Shown here piece by piece: positions 22,551 through 31,778 of a stretch of DNA of 64,000 bases. The stretch is from Asterella californica (Eukaryota > Streptophyta > Marchantiopsida > Marchantiales > Aytoniaceae), in contig JAYKYS010000006.1 of NCBI GenBank assembly GCA_036924285.1, forward strand, positions 28,308,001-28,372,000. Reading direction: 5' to 3'. Both the position numbers and the translations under genes were made by a program. The number at the start of each line of letters is the position of its first letter. Positions within the stretch are counted from its first letter, which is position 1. The notes beneath the pieces are model-generated. The model was not told where the DNA came from, did no database searches, and saw nothing but the letters and a program-made list of their open reading frames with translations.

Positions 22551-23540
22551 CTAATTTTATGAAATTGTACGTACTTATTTGGAATGAGAAAACTCTGGTG
22601 CTATATTTTAAGGTGCAAGATTGTACACTTAACAGAAACAAGGCAGCTGAGTGTATATCGGACATTGCGCAATTTGCACCTTCTCTCCCCTTCCGCACCC
22701 ATTGTACCTCTGAGCAGCACTTGGGCAACTTGAAAATGTATTCCTGTGATCAGCCGTGCATCTAGACTGCATAAATCTTCTGTACATGTTGTACAAGATT
22801 TATATATTCTCATCGTACATACTTGTGCTATGGGAATATACAATAGACTGCTGCATCATTAATATTTTATGTGCACAGTAAACCAAAGTATGTAGACCAA
22901 GGCTGAAAGTGAGTTCACTGAGTCCTTATGAGGTGTAACTTTTACCCCATGCACTGTCAGGTAACACTGAAATTATTAAATTAAAACTATGTACACTCTC
23001 GAGTGAGTGTCACTGCACTTAAGTAGCCACTCTAGATGTGGAGTTCTGGTGGATGCATAATGAAATACCGGTTATGAATCTCCATTCTCAACTAGTACTA
23101 CTTCTAAAATATTCAGCCCTTGTACATAGAGATCTCTCTTTTGACAGTTGCTGCTATGAACCTAGTAATTAATGATCCTGTACAGTTACATGTCTATGAG
23201 ATATTGGTGAACTCCTGAGAGTCTGATCATGAAATTTTTAGACAGCTAAAAGTTACAACGTTTCGTGGTTTACATGTTCTTCTTTGACCTACTAGTATAT
23301 ATCTTATGTTTACTTCTTTTCTTTTCCTCTTTCTTTTTCTCTGTTTCTTTTTTCTTTTTTCTTTTTTATATATATTTACTGGATATAGAATGTGGTTGCG
23401 ACAATATGGGGAGCAGAAGATATAGTGACTCTGATTATGAAAATGTATATATAGCATCGGTAGCTACTTTCATGAGTGCACGATTATGTGTACAGTTAAC
23501 TCTAGCAATTGTATGATCATGATTGAACTAATCCCTCTGC
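22551..23540. other. Spacer with polypyrimidine tract
   Basis: No gene is recognised. A strongly biased C/T run (ctttttctctgtttctttt and similar) covers about 23317-23372 and ends in tatatatat. The stretch 22820-22930 (gggaatatacaatagactgctg and on) is repeated with changes at 24695-24830. Confidence 0.5.
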
Positions 23541-24190
23541 GATCAAGTCCGTTTCCGAATCTTCCAGCGAGAAGGATGAGTTCCTAAATGTTAACATCCG
23601 TTTTTCCATCAGTGCCGCTCTGAAGAGACTTGGCGTTACGGATGCCATCAGGACATCATCATCACCATTGTTTCTAAGGGTGCCAGGAACAGCATCCCAA
23701 AAACAGGATTTACTTTCGCAAACCTCAAGCAAGATTTCCAATGATATGCAATCTGCTTGTTAATGTGAACCTGATGTAGAAAAGTAGCATAATTCAGTTT
23801 TTTCGTGTCCAATGATATGCAATCTGCTTGTTAATGTGAACCTGATGTAGAAAAGTAGCATAATTCAGTTTTTTCGTGTCTTGCCAACATGTAGAGTTCA
23901 CTACCGAGAAACCTTGTAGCTTAGTGCAGTCCGAAAGAATTAGACTAAGCGTTACTTCTTTACTCAGTGACAGTAAGACTTGACAATGTGGATACAAACT
24001 AGTTGTGCCGATTAGAGTTGCGTTTAAGTAGATTCTGGTTAGGGTTTTAAGTGAAGATCTCATTCAAGTCGATGTTTCATAGTTTAATTATTCACCTGAC
24101 GTTCAATAACTTCATGACAAATTTCATTAAGTAAAAGCTGAACTCGTCAGATTTTCACACTCTTGAGCTTACTGTCTTGTATTTTCTTTC
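23541..24190 (+). pseudogene. Polyphenol oxidase 3' relic (block i)
   Basis: The first 200 bases match the last 66 codons of PPO-1 and PPO-2 (KFDV-domain end), from the Ser-Val-Ser-Glu-Ser segment to the stop at 23742. A single T is missing at about 23643 (gatgcc in place of gattgcc), which breaks the frame. The rest matches their 3' flank to about 24190. No upstream PPO sequence exists to the left, so the copy is truncated at about codon 567. It shows that the array once had a further member. Inside the 3' flank 71 bp are duplicated exactly. Confidence 0.85.
23738..23879 (+). repeat. Exact 71-bp tandem duplication in PPO relic
   Basis: The sequence starting ccaatgatatgcaatctgct at 23738 is repeated without change at 23809. 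The duplicated unit spans the last codons, the stop and the early 3' flank. PPO-1 and PPO-2 carry a single copy. Identity of the two units suggests a recent event. Confidence 0.9.
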
Positions 24191-25639
24191 TATTTAGCCT
24201 ATGTACTTTGGACATGGTTATATCACAGAATAATCTTCGGTAAAAGAAACCAATCTTGTTTCTTTGTGTTCATGATTGAATTCGAACGCTTATTCCATAA
24301 AGAATCTAACATCTCCATGCTGGCAAAACTAGCATCGTTAGCAACGAAGTACATAGGGTCGATTAACACTAACACCACTAATAAGAGAAGGTTTATCTTA
24401 CCATGTCTGGAGTTGTGCTTTCTCTATACATTTTCTCCTCACCTCGGTTTCAGAAGTTAGCATGAACTAACTTCTCAAACCAAGTATGCGTACATGTACA
24501 CCGCTCTTTGTTAATATTCACTTTGTACTGAAATGAGTTCAAAACGATTTGAGAATTATCTAATTGCTTGCTGAAAGATAAAGCGGGGAGTGAAACTCCA
24601 TCAGCCGTGGATCCGGTAGTTGTCTCTTCGAAAAGAGAAGCTAGACTGTGAATGCAGTCTAGAACTTCTATTGGTAACATATATATACTCTCACATTCTT
24701 GTGCTACGAGAATATACAGTAGACTGCTGCATCATTAATATTTTATGGGCAACGTGAACATTAATATTTTATGTGAAACGTGAACAAAGGCTCTGATGGT
24801 GTGTAGACAAGCACTGAAAATCACTCAATCCGCGTATGTTTGGATTTTGGAAACTCCTATCAACTTTCATCAAAGATTCAAATAATCATCCCAGCATACT
24901 TGACACGATAAAGTCATAATACTGGATAGATTAATATTTTCTGATAGCGAGCAGGAGTTATTTGTTCTTAAAGCTTCTTGACTGTTTCCGCCTGATGGTA
25001 CTATAAAAGTTTTTCAGTTGCTATCAGGTAAATTTAACAAGGAGATTTTGATAGGAGAAAGCGTCTTAAAGAACTTTCAAGCTCTATTTCTAGTACGGCT
25101 ACAGGTGAGAGAGCTCACTCCAGCAAAAACATGCACCCTGTACATGATGTTGTAGCTTTCTGGACATTCTTGGACTAGTGATGACTTCCATCGTCTCCAG
25201 CCTAGTTTACGTCATGTTCCAGAACTGATGGTCCTGGATATTTGAAATAACATTATTAAACCAGATCAAAATTAATATGGTAATGTTTATATCTGATCTG
25301 AGTACTGGGAGAATGCCTGGAACAACCGAAAACTCGATATGTTTCACCATGCCAGATTGTAATTTTGAACAAGAGTTCTACTTAAAGCATGCATTATAGT
25401 AAAGTGAAACTGGTAAGGACTTAGTTTAAAAAACCAGACCCGAAAAAGAAAAGAGGTGTCTTTTCATTTCCGCTTTTCTGTATCCTTCTCCGGATCCTTT
25501 TTGGTTCTCGTGATGTCATTGATGTCTACTTACTGAGTGATCATGAGCATTACTTGTATGTAGAGCTCTACTGCGGTAATAAATTAAATAAGCCTGTAAT
25601 CCATTCCTGGGAACGCAGAAAGTACTTAGTCTAGATGTG
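24191..25639. other. Spacer and left edge of PPO block ii
   Basis: No gene is seen. From about 25270 to 25639 the sequence aligns with 49760-50130 of block iii (shared gaaaagaggtgtctt and agtacttagtctagatgtgg). This marks the left limit of the duplicated block as far as visible. Confidence 0.5.
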
Positions 25640-25644
25640 GTGTA

Positions 25645-25849
25645 TGTTTAAGAACCAAACCAAGTGAATACTCTCCACTATAGAAGATACATCTGTAAAG
25701 GGATCAATGGACTCATCATCTCCCAAGAGGGGTTATTATATACTCTAACCTATGGACAGAGGTTAGTCACTAGTCATAGAGATGTGCCTATAGAGGTGAC
25801 TATAGAGATGACTATAGATGTGACTATAGACTAGACATTATCTTTAACA
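25645..25849 (-). repeat. copia-1 3' LTR
   Basis: On the + strand it reads TGTTTAAGAACC ... CTTTAACA, 205 bp. It is shorter than the 5' LTR (226 bp), mainly through copy-number change in the short ctatag-type repeats at 25765-25835. The - strand polypurine tract (aagagggag) is at 25850-25860. Confidence 0.9.
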
Positions 25850-27269
25850 CTCCCTCTTAATGTCAGTGGTACTGAATATACACCAAGTTCAAGTCTCAAT
25901 TTTTGAAACATGTCTGAAGACAAAGGCTTGGTCTCTTGAAAATCTTCTCCTGCAGTCTGCAAATAACCTTTTGCAACAAGGCGAGCCTTGTATCTCTCAA
26001 TAGTTCCATCCGCATGCCTCTTGATCTTATAAACCCACTTACAGCCAAGTGCTTTCTTATTTGCAGGAAGAGGTACTAGGCTCCAAGTAGCATTTTTGAG
26101 CAGTGCATCATATTCTTCCTGCATAGCACGTCTCCATTGATCCTTACTGAAAGCTTCCTCGAATGTAATAGTTTCTCCATCACCTTGAGCTTCAGCCATG
26201 AGAATATAATCCTCTAGCCTTGCAGGAACCTTCTTTGTTCTGATAGGTCTCCTTGGTTGGGTAGCAAGATTCGAATTTGGAGTAGTCTGATGAATGAGAG
26301 ACGAATCTGCTGTAGTTGGACCTGATTCAGTAACCTCAACTTGTGTGGATGGTTCTAGTTGAGCTTGAGCTTCTTCTTCATGAGTGTCTGAAGTAGGGGC
26401 TTGGATTGAGAGAGGTGGCAGGTCAGAAAGATTGTGTTGTGAATTTCGAGATGAAAAGACCTCTAAAAATACTACATCTCTACTGATGATGATCTTTCTT
26501 GCAGCATTCAACAGCCTATATCTCTTTTCTCTTGCTGGATACCCTATGAATGTGCAGATCTGAGATCTATCATCAAACTTTTGGAGTAAATTCTGTGGAG
26601 TTCTAGCATTTGCTTTACACCCAAAAATTTGTAGGTTAGAGAGATCTGGTTTCTTCCCTGTGAAAGCTTCGAATGGAGTTTTTTTGTTGACAGCATTAGT
26701 TGGACTTCTGTTGAGAAGGTAAACCGCAGTATTCACAGCTTCAGCCCAAAGGTCTTTTGGAAGATCTTGCTCAAGAAGAAGGCTTCTTGTCATCTCCACA
26801 ACAGTTCTGTTCTTCCTTTCAACAACTCCATTTTGCTGAGACGTGTAAGCTGTAGTCAACGGCCGCAGTATCCCCTTCTCAGCGAAATATTGGTCAGCTG
26901 CCTTGGAAGTGAACTCTCCTCCTCTATCACTTCGTAGCTGCTTCACTTGCTGTCCACTTTGTCGTTCCACCATGTTAACAAAGTTTTGAAGGTGCGAGAG
27001 AGCTTCAGACTTTCTTAAGAGGAAGAAAACCCAAATGTATCTCGAGAAATCATCAACAACCAGCATAAAGTACTTAGAGCCTCCAAGCGAAATGGTCTCA
27101 GTAGGTCCACAGAGATCTGTATGTAATAGCTGAAGGATATTTGTTGCCCTTTTGCAGTAGTCTTGAAGAACTTCCTTCGAGTCTGTTTAGATCTGAGACA
27201 AACTTCACACGAGGTGTTTACAGGGGTGAGTTTGGAAACACCAAGTGCTAAGTTCTCATGAAACAACTT
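25831..27269 (-). pseudogene. copia-1 integrase fused to RT stub
   Basis: The 411-residue open frame 27066-25831 holds the integrase core with its D-D-E residues (VVDDFSR, LRSDRGGEF, NGVVERKNR), the GKKPDLSNLQIFGC region and the start of RT (CKWVYKIKRHADGTIERYKARLVAKGYLQ). It then jumps in frame from GEDFQET to the last residues of the polyprotein (PLSSDMFQKLRLELG). YVDD and all of RNase H are missing. Upstream, 27266-27015 is the same protein in another frame, broken by a one-base deletion near 27155. The zinc-binding domain is cut by TAG at 27270-27272. Confidence 0.88.
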
Positions 27270-28606
27270 CTACATTCCCTGATAGTGTAAATGTCCAAGT
27301 CATAGATGTCATAATTGGCTCGTCTCTGTTCCAGCAGCTAGAACTGGAGCTACCAAGGGTAAGGCTTGTAACTCATACAAGTGGCCAACCTTCAGCCCTG
27401 TAGCTACTACAGATCCTTGGTCAAGAATTGAACATCCTTGTGCATCAAATGACAGTTGAAATCCGTTTGCAGCAAGTTTACCAACACTCAGAAGATTATG
27501 TACTACACCAGGTACAAACTAGACACCTCCAATGGTTCTTATCTGACCTGAAGGTAGCTTAATACGAATGTTACCTTCCCCCTGGACTTGGTAACCCTTA
27601 CCATCTCCTAGTCGAATCTCTGGTCCATTAAGAGGATGAAAGTCTTGAAACCACTCCTTCTTTGAGGTGATATGGCTTGATGCTCCAGAATCAATCCACC
27701 ATTGTTGGTCATGTGTGTCTTTATACATGACGGTGAAGAACAGCTTCTCTTCGTGATCAGTTGTCTGTACGAAGTTACCTCTGTTGTTGGTGTTGGAACG
27801 TTGATCAAATGCCTTCTTCCTGCACTCATACGCATAGTGACCACGTTTCTTACAGTAGTTGCAGTTCCCAGGTTTAGGTTTGTTGGAGTTGCCCTCTGAA
27901 TCTCGTTTGTTGAATTTGCCTTTCTTGTGTCCCAAAGCTCCTTCTATTTTGGTTGTAAGTCTTGAGGTCTACCACGTTTATGATCTCTTCTCTTTGAGAA
28001 GAAAGCTCAATCAGTCGTGGTAGTTGCTTGAGTTGACTTGGTTTCGATATTCATTGCTTCATGCAAAGCTAGTATTTGCAGTTCTTCAAATGAGACAGGC
28101 TCCTTGTGAACATCCACTGCTTTGACGAAGTGCTCATACGATTCTGGTAAGCTTTGGAGCACTATAAGCACCAAGTCGTCCTCATCTATACCTCCACCTA
28201 GATTCTTCAGTTGTTGAAGCAACCCTTTGACAGTATTGAAGTGCTCTTCGAGTGAGATGTCTGCAACCATCTGCAAAGTGTTTAACTTTCTGCGTAGCAT
28301 TCTCTTCCTCCCTCAAGCAGCTCCTTCGTGCTTCTTGGTGAAAGTATCCCAAGCATCTTTAGAGGTTTTAGTCTCCAAGATATCCATGATTTCCGAATCT
28401 TTTATGGTCATCTTGATGATAGCAAGTGCTTGTTGATCTCTTTTGTTCCAAGCTTTGACAGCAATAGGTCTTTCTTCCTCACCCAACACTATGTCTCATA
28501 AGTCGTAGTTCTGAAAAATGGCTTGAACCTTGAAGCACCATAGTGGATACTTTGTGCTATCCAACTTATGATGATCATGAAGCAAGTTATCACTAACGTT
28601 AGCCAT
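27270..28606 (-). pseudogene. copia-1 gag-protease region
   Basis: The frame starts at Met 28606 and is homologous over its length to copia-2 gag. It contains the zinc knuckle CNYCKKRGHYAYEC and an intact protease motif WIDSGASSHIT. In-frame stops interrupt it: TGA near 28496 (Trp in copia-2), TGA near 28313 (Arg in copia-2), TGA near 28009 and TAG near 27521 (Trp in copia-2). A frame break lies near 27935-27990. The terminal TAG at 27270-27272 is shared with copia-2. Confidence 0.85.
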
Positions 28607-29078
28607 CGATCGAAAGTAAAGTAGGTGGAAAAATCTGGAACTCCTCAAAGTGATTGTGGAGGTGGAAGTAGTGTCTATATTGTAATCCTTTGCAGTCTCG
28701 TCCAGCACGGCAAAAATCTCAGAAACACGAAAATCGATCGTTAAGACCTTCAAAAGTGCAGTCAAAGATCCGTTGACCAAGGGTTCCCGAAAGTGTAACT
28801 TCCTTATACGAGGTTCGTTTGGGTCAAAAGTTGAACCGTTGGAAAGCTCTTTGCAAATCCGACGGAGGACGGATCTTAAAAAGACAAAGCCTTTTTAACC
28901 TCAAATCCACTCTAAGATTTGTCTAATTCGACCTCCTTCCTCTCCAAAAATGCAGTCAAAGGTAGTTTGACCAGAAATTTACGCCTTCTTTCTCACTTTT
29001 CAGTTGAAGGTGGTGTGCTCATTCTATGTCCTTTTCACTCTCTGGTTCCTCATTCTCTTTTCTAATGCTCGTGCCTAA

Positions 29079-29090
29079 GCTCTGATACCA
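29079..29090 (-). other. copia-1 primer-binding site
   Basis: On the - strand it reads TGGTATCAGAGC, complementary to the 3' end of plant initiator tRNA-Met. It directly abuts the 5' LTR. Confidence 0.92.
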
Positions 29091-29316
29091 TGTTTAAGAA
29101 CCAAACCAAGTGAATACTCTCCACTATAGAAGATACATCAGTAAAGGGATCAGTTGACTCATCATCTCCCAAGAGGGGGTTGTTATATACTCTAACCTAT
29201 GGACAGAGGTTAGTCACTAGTCAGTCACTAGTCATAGAGATGTGCCTATAGAGGTGACTATGTGACTTATAGAGGTGCCTATAGATGTGACTATAGACTA
29301 GACATTATCTTTAACA
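29091..29316 (-). repeat. copia-1 5' LTR
   Basis: 226 bp with TG...CA ends. It differs from the 3' LTR by a few substitutions (for example agggatcagttgac against agggatcaatggac) and by repeat-unit number near 29223-29290. It contains a TATA-like gttatatac on the + strand, which is the reverse of the LTR promoter. Confidence 0.9.
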
Positions 29317-29400
29317 GTGTAACTAGAAGCTGGTGTCCCATTTACATATTAATCTCACAAGGATCTAGTCCGTTCTTGTCAAAGGCAAGTCACTCATTGA

Positions 29401-30001
29401 CTGCCTCGATGGTCCCCTAGACTGTTATCCTCCAGATCTTCTGCATTGTATTCTCTTATGTTGTGTGCGTGTACATCGGATCTATGTATTCTTCACTTTC
29501 TTTGTAGAATTACATCCGATTTCATAATTCTCCTTGGCTCAGCAGGTTGAGGCACCTCCAAAGTCCAAATCTAAATTCCAGACAAATAATACAATCAATC
29601 ATGTATATCCGGTTTATCCATGAGCTTTTATTATACAAGTTCATAATTCTCCTTGGCTCAGCAGGTTGAGGCACCTCCAAAGTCCAAATCTAGATTCCAG
29701 ACAATTAATACAATCAATCATGTATATCCGGTTCATCCATGAGCTTTTATTATACAAGTTCTGCCTCGATGGTCCCCTATACTGTTATCCTCCAGATCTT
29801 CTGCATTGTATTCTCTTCTGTTGTGTGCGTGTACATCGGATCTATGTATTCTTCACTTTCTTTGTAGAATTACATCCGATTTCATAATTCTCCTTGGCTC
29901 AGCAGATTGAGGAACCTCCAAAGTCCAAATCTAGATTCCAGACAATTAATACAATCAATCATGTATATCCGGTTTATCCATGAGCTTTTATTATACAAGT
30001 T
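29401..30001 (+). repeat. Rearranged 120-bp repeats (A-B-B-A-B) upstream of PPO-1
   Basis: Unit A starts ctgcctcgatggtcccct at 29401 and 29761. Unit B starts tcataattctccttggctca at 29522, 29641 and 29882. Each unit is about 120 bp, so the order is A-B-B-A-B. Block iii has a single, more diverged A-B at 50440-50700, and block iv has a partial B at 54060-54190. The multiplication is therefore specific to block ii. Confidence 0.88.
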
Positions 30002-31340
30002 CTGTTTCTTCTTTACAGTAGTATGCACTTACTTCTGGTGGAGTTTTAACTTTGACTGAATACGACGTTAATCCACGGTCTCGTTTATAGTTTAACACCT
30101 AACTAGGATTCAACCAAGCATTTTTACTTTCATGTATTTGGTAATCCGTAGTGATCTTTTCCATATACAACAATTAGAAGTTAGATTTTCTGTTACTATA
30201 CTTTGTCCGAAAGATGCTTGAACGAATCAAATATATATTACTTAATACTAGCATATCCCTAAACTAGCATTAATATAATATCAAAATCTCTTTCCAGGTC
30301 AATTCCCCTTGATAAAAAACGATTCATGAGCGACCATTTAGAATATAGTACAACCCGATCATAACTGCCTATGAGAATCTTAACAGTGTACGTACACAGA
30401 ACCACTCGAAACTCCTTAAGCTTGGCGTCACACATTGATCCTATCACGGCTATGATATAAACATGTATGTAATGATCATGATCAGCCTTCCAGCTTTATT
30501 GGTGTTCTGTGCACGTGCATGCAGGGAACCAACCTCGTTCCAATAAAGTTCCAACGCTGAATCGTCGTAAGTCACTCAATCTAGCTACTATGCTTACTTT
30601 GAATCCTGGTCCAAACCTGCCAGGAATTACAGAACATGTGGAATATACAGCAATCTGATGTTCTCCAGTCGCTTATATGCGCATTAATGACAAACATTGC
30701 TACAACGACGAGGAAAGGTGAACGTAGTGGATATGGGATAATGGGAGCCCAGAAACGAGTGCCAAGAGAAGTCAACGCTCCCTTTCATGATGACATGATC
30801 ACGTATACCTCACCGGCATTACGTGTGGGACAACTGGATGTTGAGTAGAATGTGTCATACTGTACCTGTTCTCACTGTGACTTTGCTGACTGATGGCAGT
30901 AACAGTATCGTTGCAATCGTGTCTTGTGTTTGTACATGTGAGATAAGACTCCGATAGATTTTGGTTAGACAGTTTACAGTGGTTCGGTGCCAGGACAACA
31001 TCTACAAGCTGGACCTTCTTGCACAATATGAGGACCAATTGCAAGATACGGATCCTTTGTCATGATCAAGAAACAGTGCCATCAACACACCCTTCTCTTC
31101 TCTTTTTTCGCCCGGGATCCTACTCTCCTTCGAATTCCTATCTGGTCACTTTCCTTTTCTCCTCCACTGTCACAGTAAAAGACTCTACGGACCTCATGGA
31201 TCCACTCTTATGTGCATCTCGTGCCGACACTTATGGGAAGCTAGTTGATACGGAAATGACAATCCATATCGAAATCATGGCTTGTAGATCCTAATCACAG
31301 GAACAATCAACAGCTATAGACTTGGCCATGGGCACTGCCA
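30002..31340 (+). other. PPO-1 upstream region of block ii
   Basis: There is no gene. From about 30540 it aligns with 51280-52600 (block iii) and 57985-59060 (block iv). At 30960-30980 a segment of about 290 bp present in blocks iii and iv is missing (gatagat joined to tttggttagacag). The conserved part near 31170-31230 (gtcacag-aaaagactctacgga and on) is retained in all three blocks. Confidence 0.7.
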
Positions 31341-31341
31341 C

Positions 31342-31348
31342 TATAAAA
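31342..31348 (+). promoter_or_regulatory. Putative TATA box of PPO-1
   Basis: TATAAAA within a stretch conserved in all three upstream copies (also 52621-52627 and 59062-59068). It lies 437 bases before the start codon, which fits a long leader containing an intron. Confidence 0.5.
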
Positions 31349-31533
31349 CTGGCTTTACTGGACTCATAATCCATGTTCAAGTCTTGTCCGCTCAAGGACA
31401 AGCTTGTTGCTTAGAACAGGTCCGCTCTAGGTCTTCGATTCACTTCAGCGCACCTGCTGAGTCCCGCACTCTCCACATTATTCTCTGGAAAGGACCTCGT
31501 CTTTGCGTTTCTCGAGTTCATTGTCTCACAAAG

Positions 31534-31774
31534 GTATGAACATTCCAGGGAGCTGACCACGTTTTCACATCTCTTTAATTCTTTGAATCTCCCGGGAGGT
31601 TTCTGGTGAACAATAACGCAGAAAGCTAGTTGCTGAAATGTTTGAGCTCTGCAGATAAGTATCTGTACTTTGTACGTGCACATGATCATGACCACATGAA
31701 GGTGATTTACAAGTCCTTGTCGTCACACAAAAACTGAAATTAATGCGTGTATCACACTGATACTGGGATTTCAG
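31534..31774 (+). other. Putative 5'-UTR intron of PPO-1
   Basis: The donor AAG|GTATGAAC at 31534 and acceptor TTTCAG|AAGG at 31774 fit plant splice sites and place the acceptor four bases before the start codon. The donor is conserved in PPO-2 (59256) and in the promoter relic (52812). PPO-1 has 18-19 extra bases next to the acceptor compared with PPO-2. No transcript evidence is available. Confidence 0.45.
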
Positions 31775-31778
31775 AAGG

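Larger units (their letters stand above)
25640..29321 (-). mobile_element. Ty1/copia retrotransposon copia-1 with 5-bp target duplication
   Basis: The element is 25645-29316, about 3.7 kb, flanked by the direct repeat GTGTA (25640-25644 and 29317-29321). It has two LTRs, a perfect initiator-Met primer site and a polypurine tract, all on the - strand. The interior encodes gag, protease, integrase and only the start of RT. About 1.2 kb between the RT fingers and the end of RNase H are deleted relative to copia-2. It sits inside block ii; block iii lacks it at the matching place (50120-50130). Confidence 0.93.

Noticed and set aside
23317..23380. Polypyrimidine run as a splice acceptor of a gene
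   Set aside because: No coding exon follows and no donor partner is apparent. It is a simple sequence tract.
29401..30001. CRISPR-like repeat array
   Set aside because: The repeats are 120 bp, adjacent and without unique spacers, in a plant genome. It is an ordinary local duplication.
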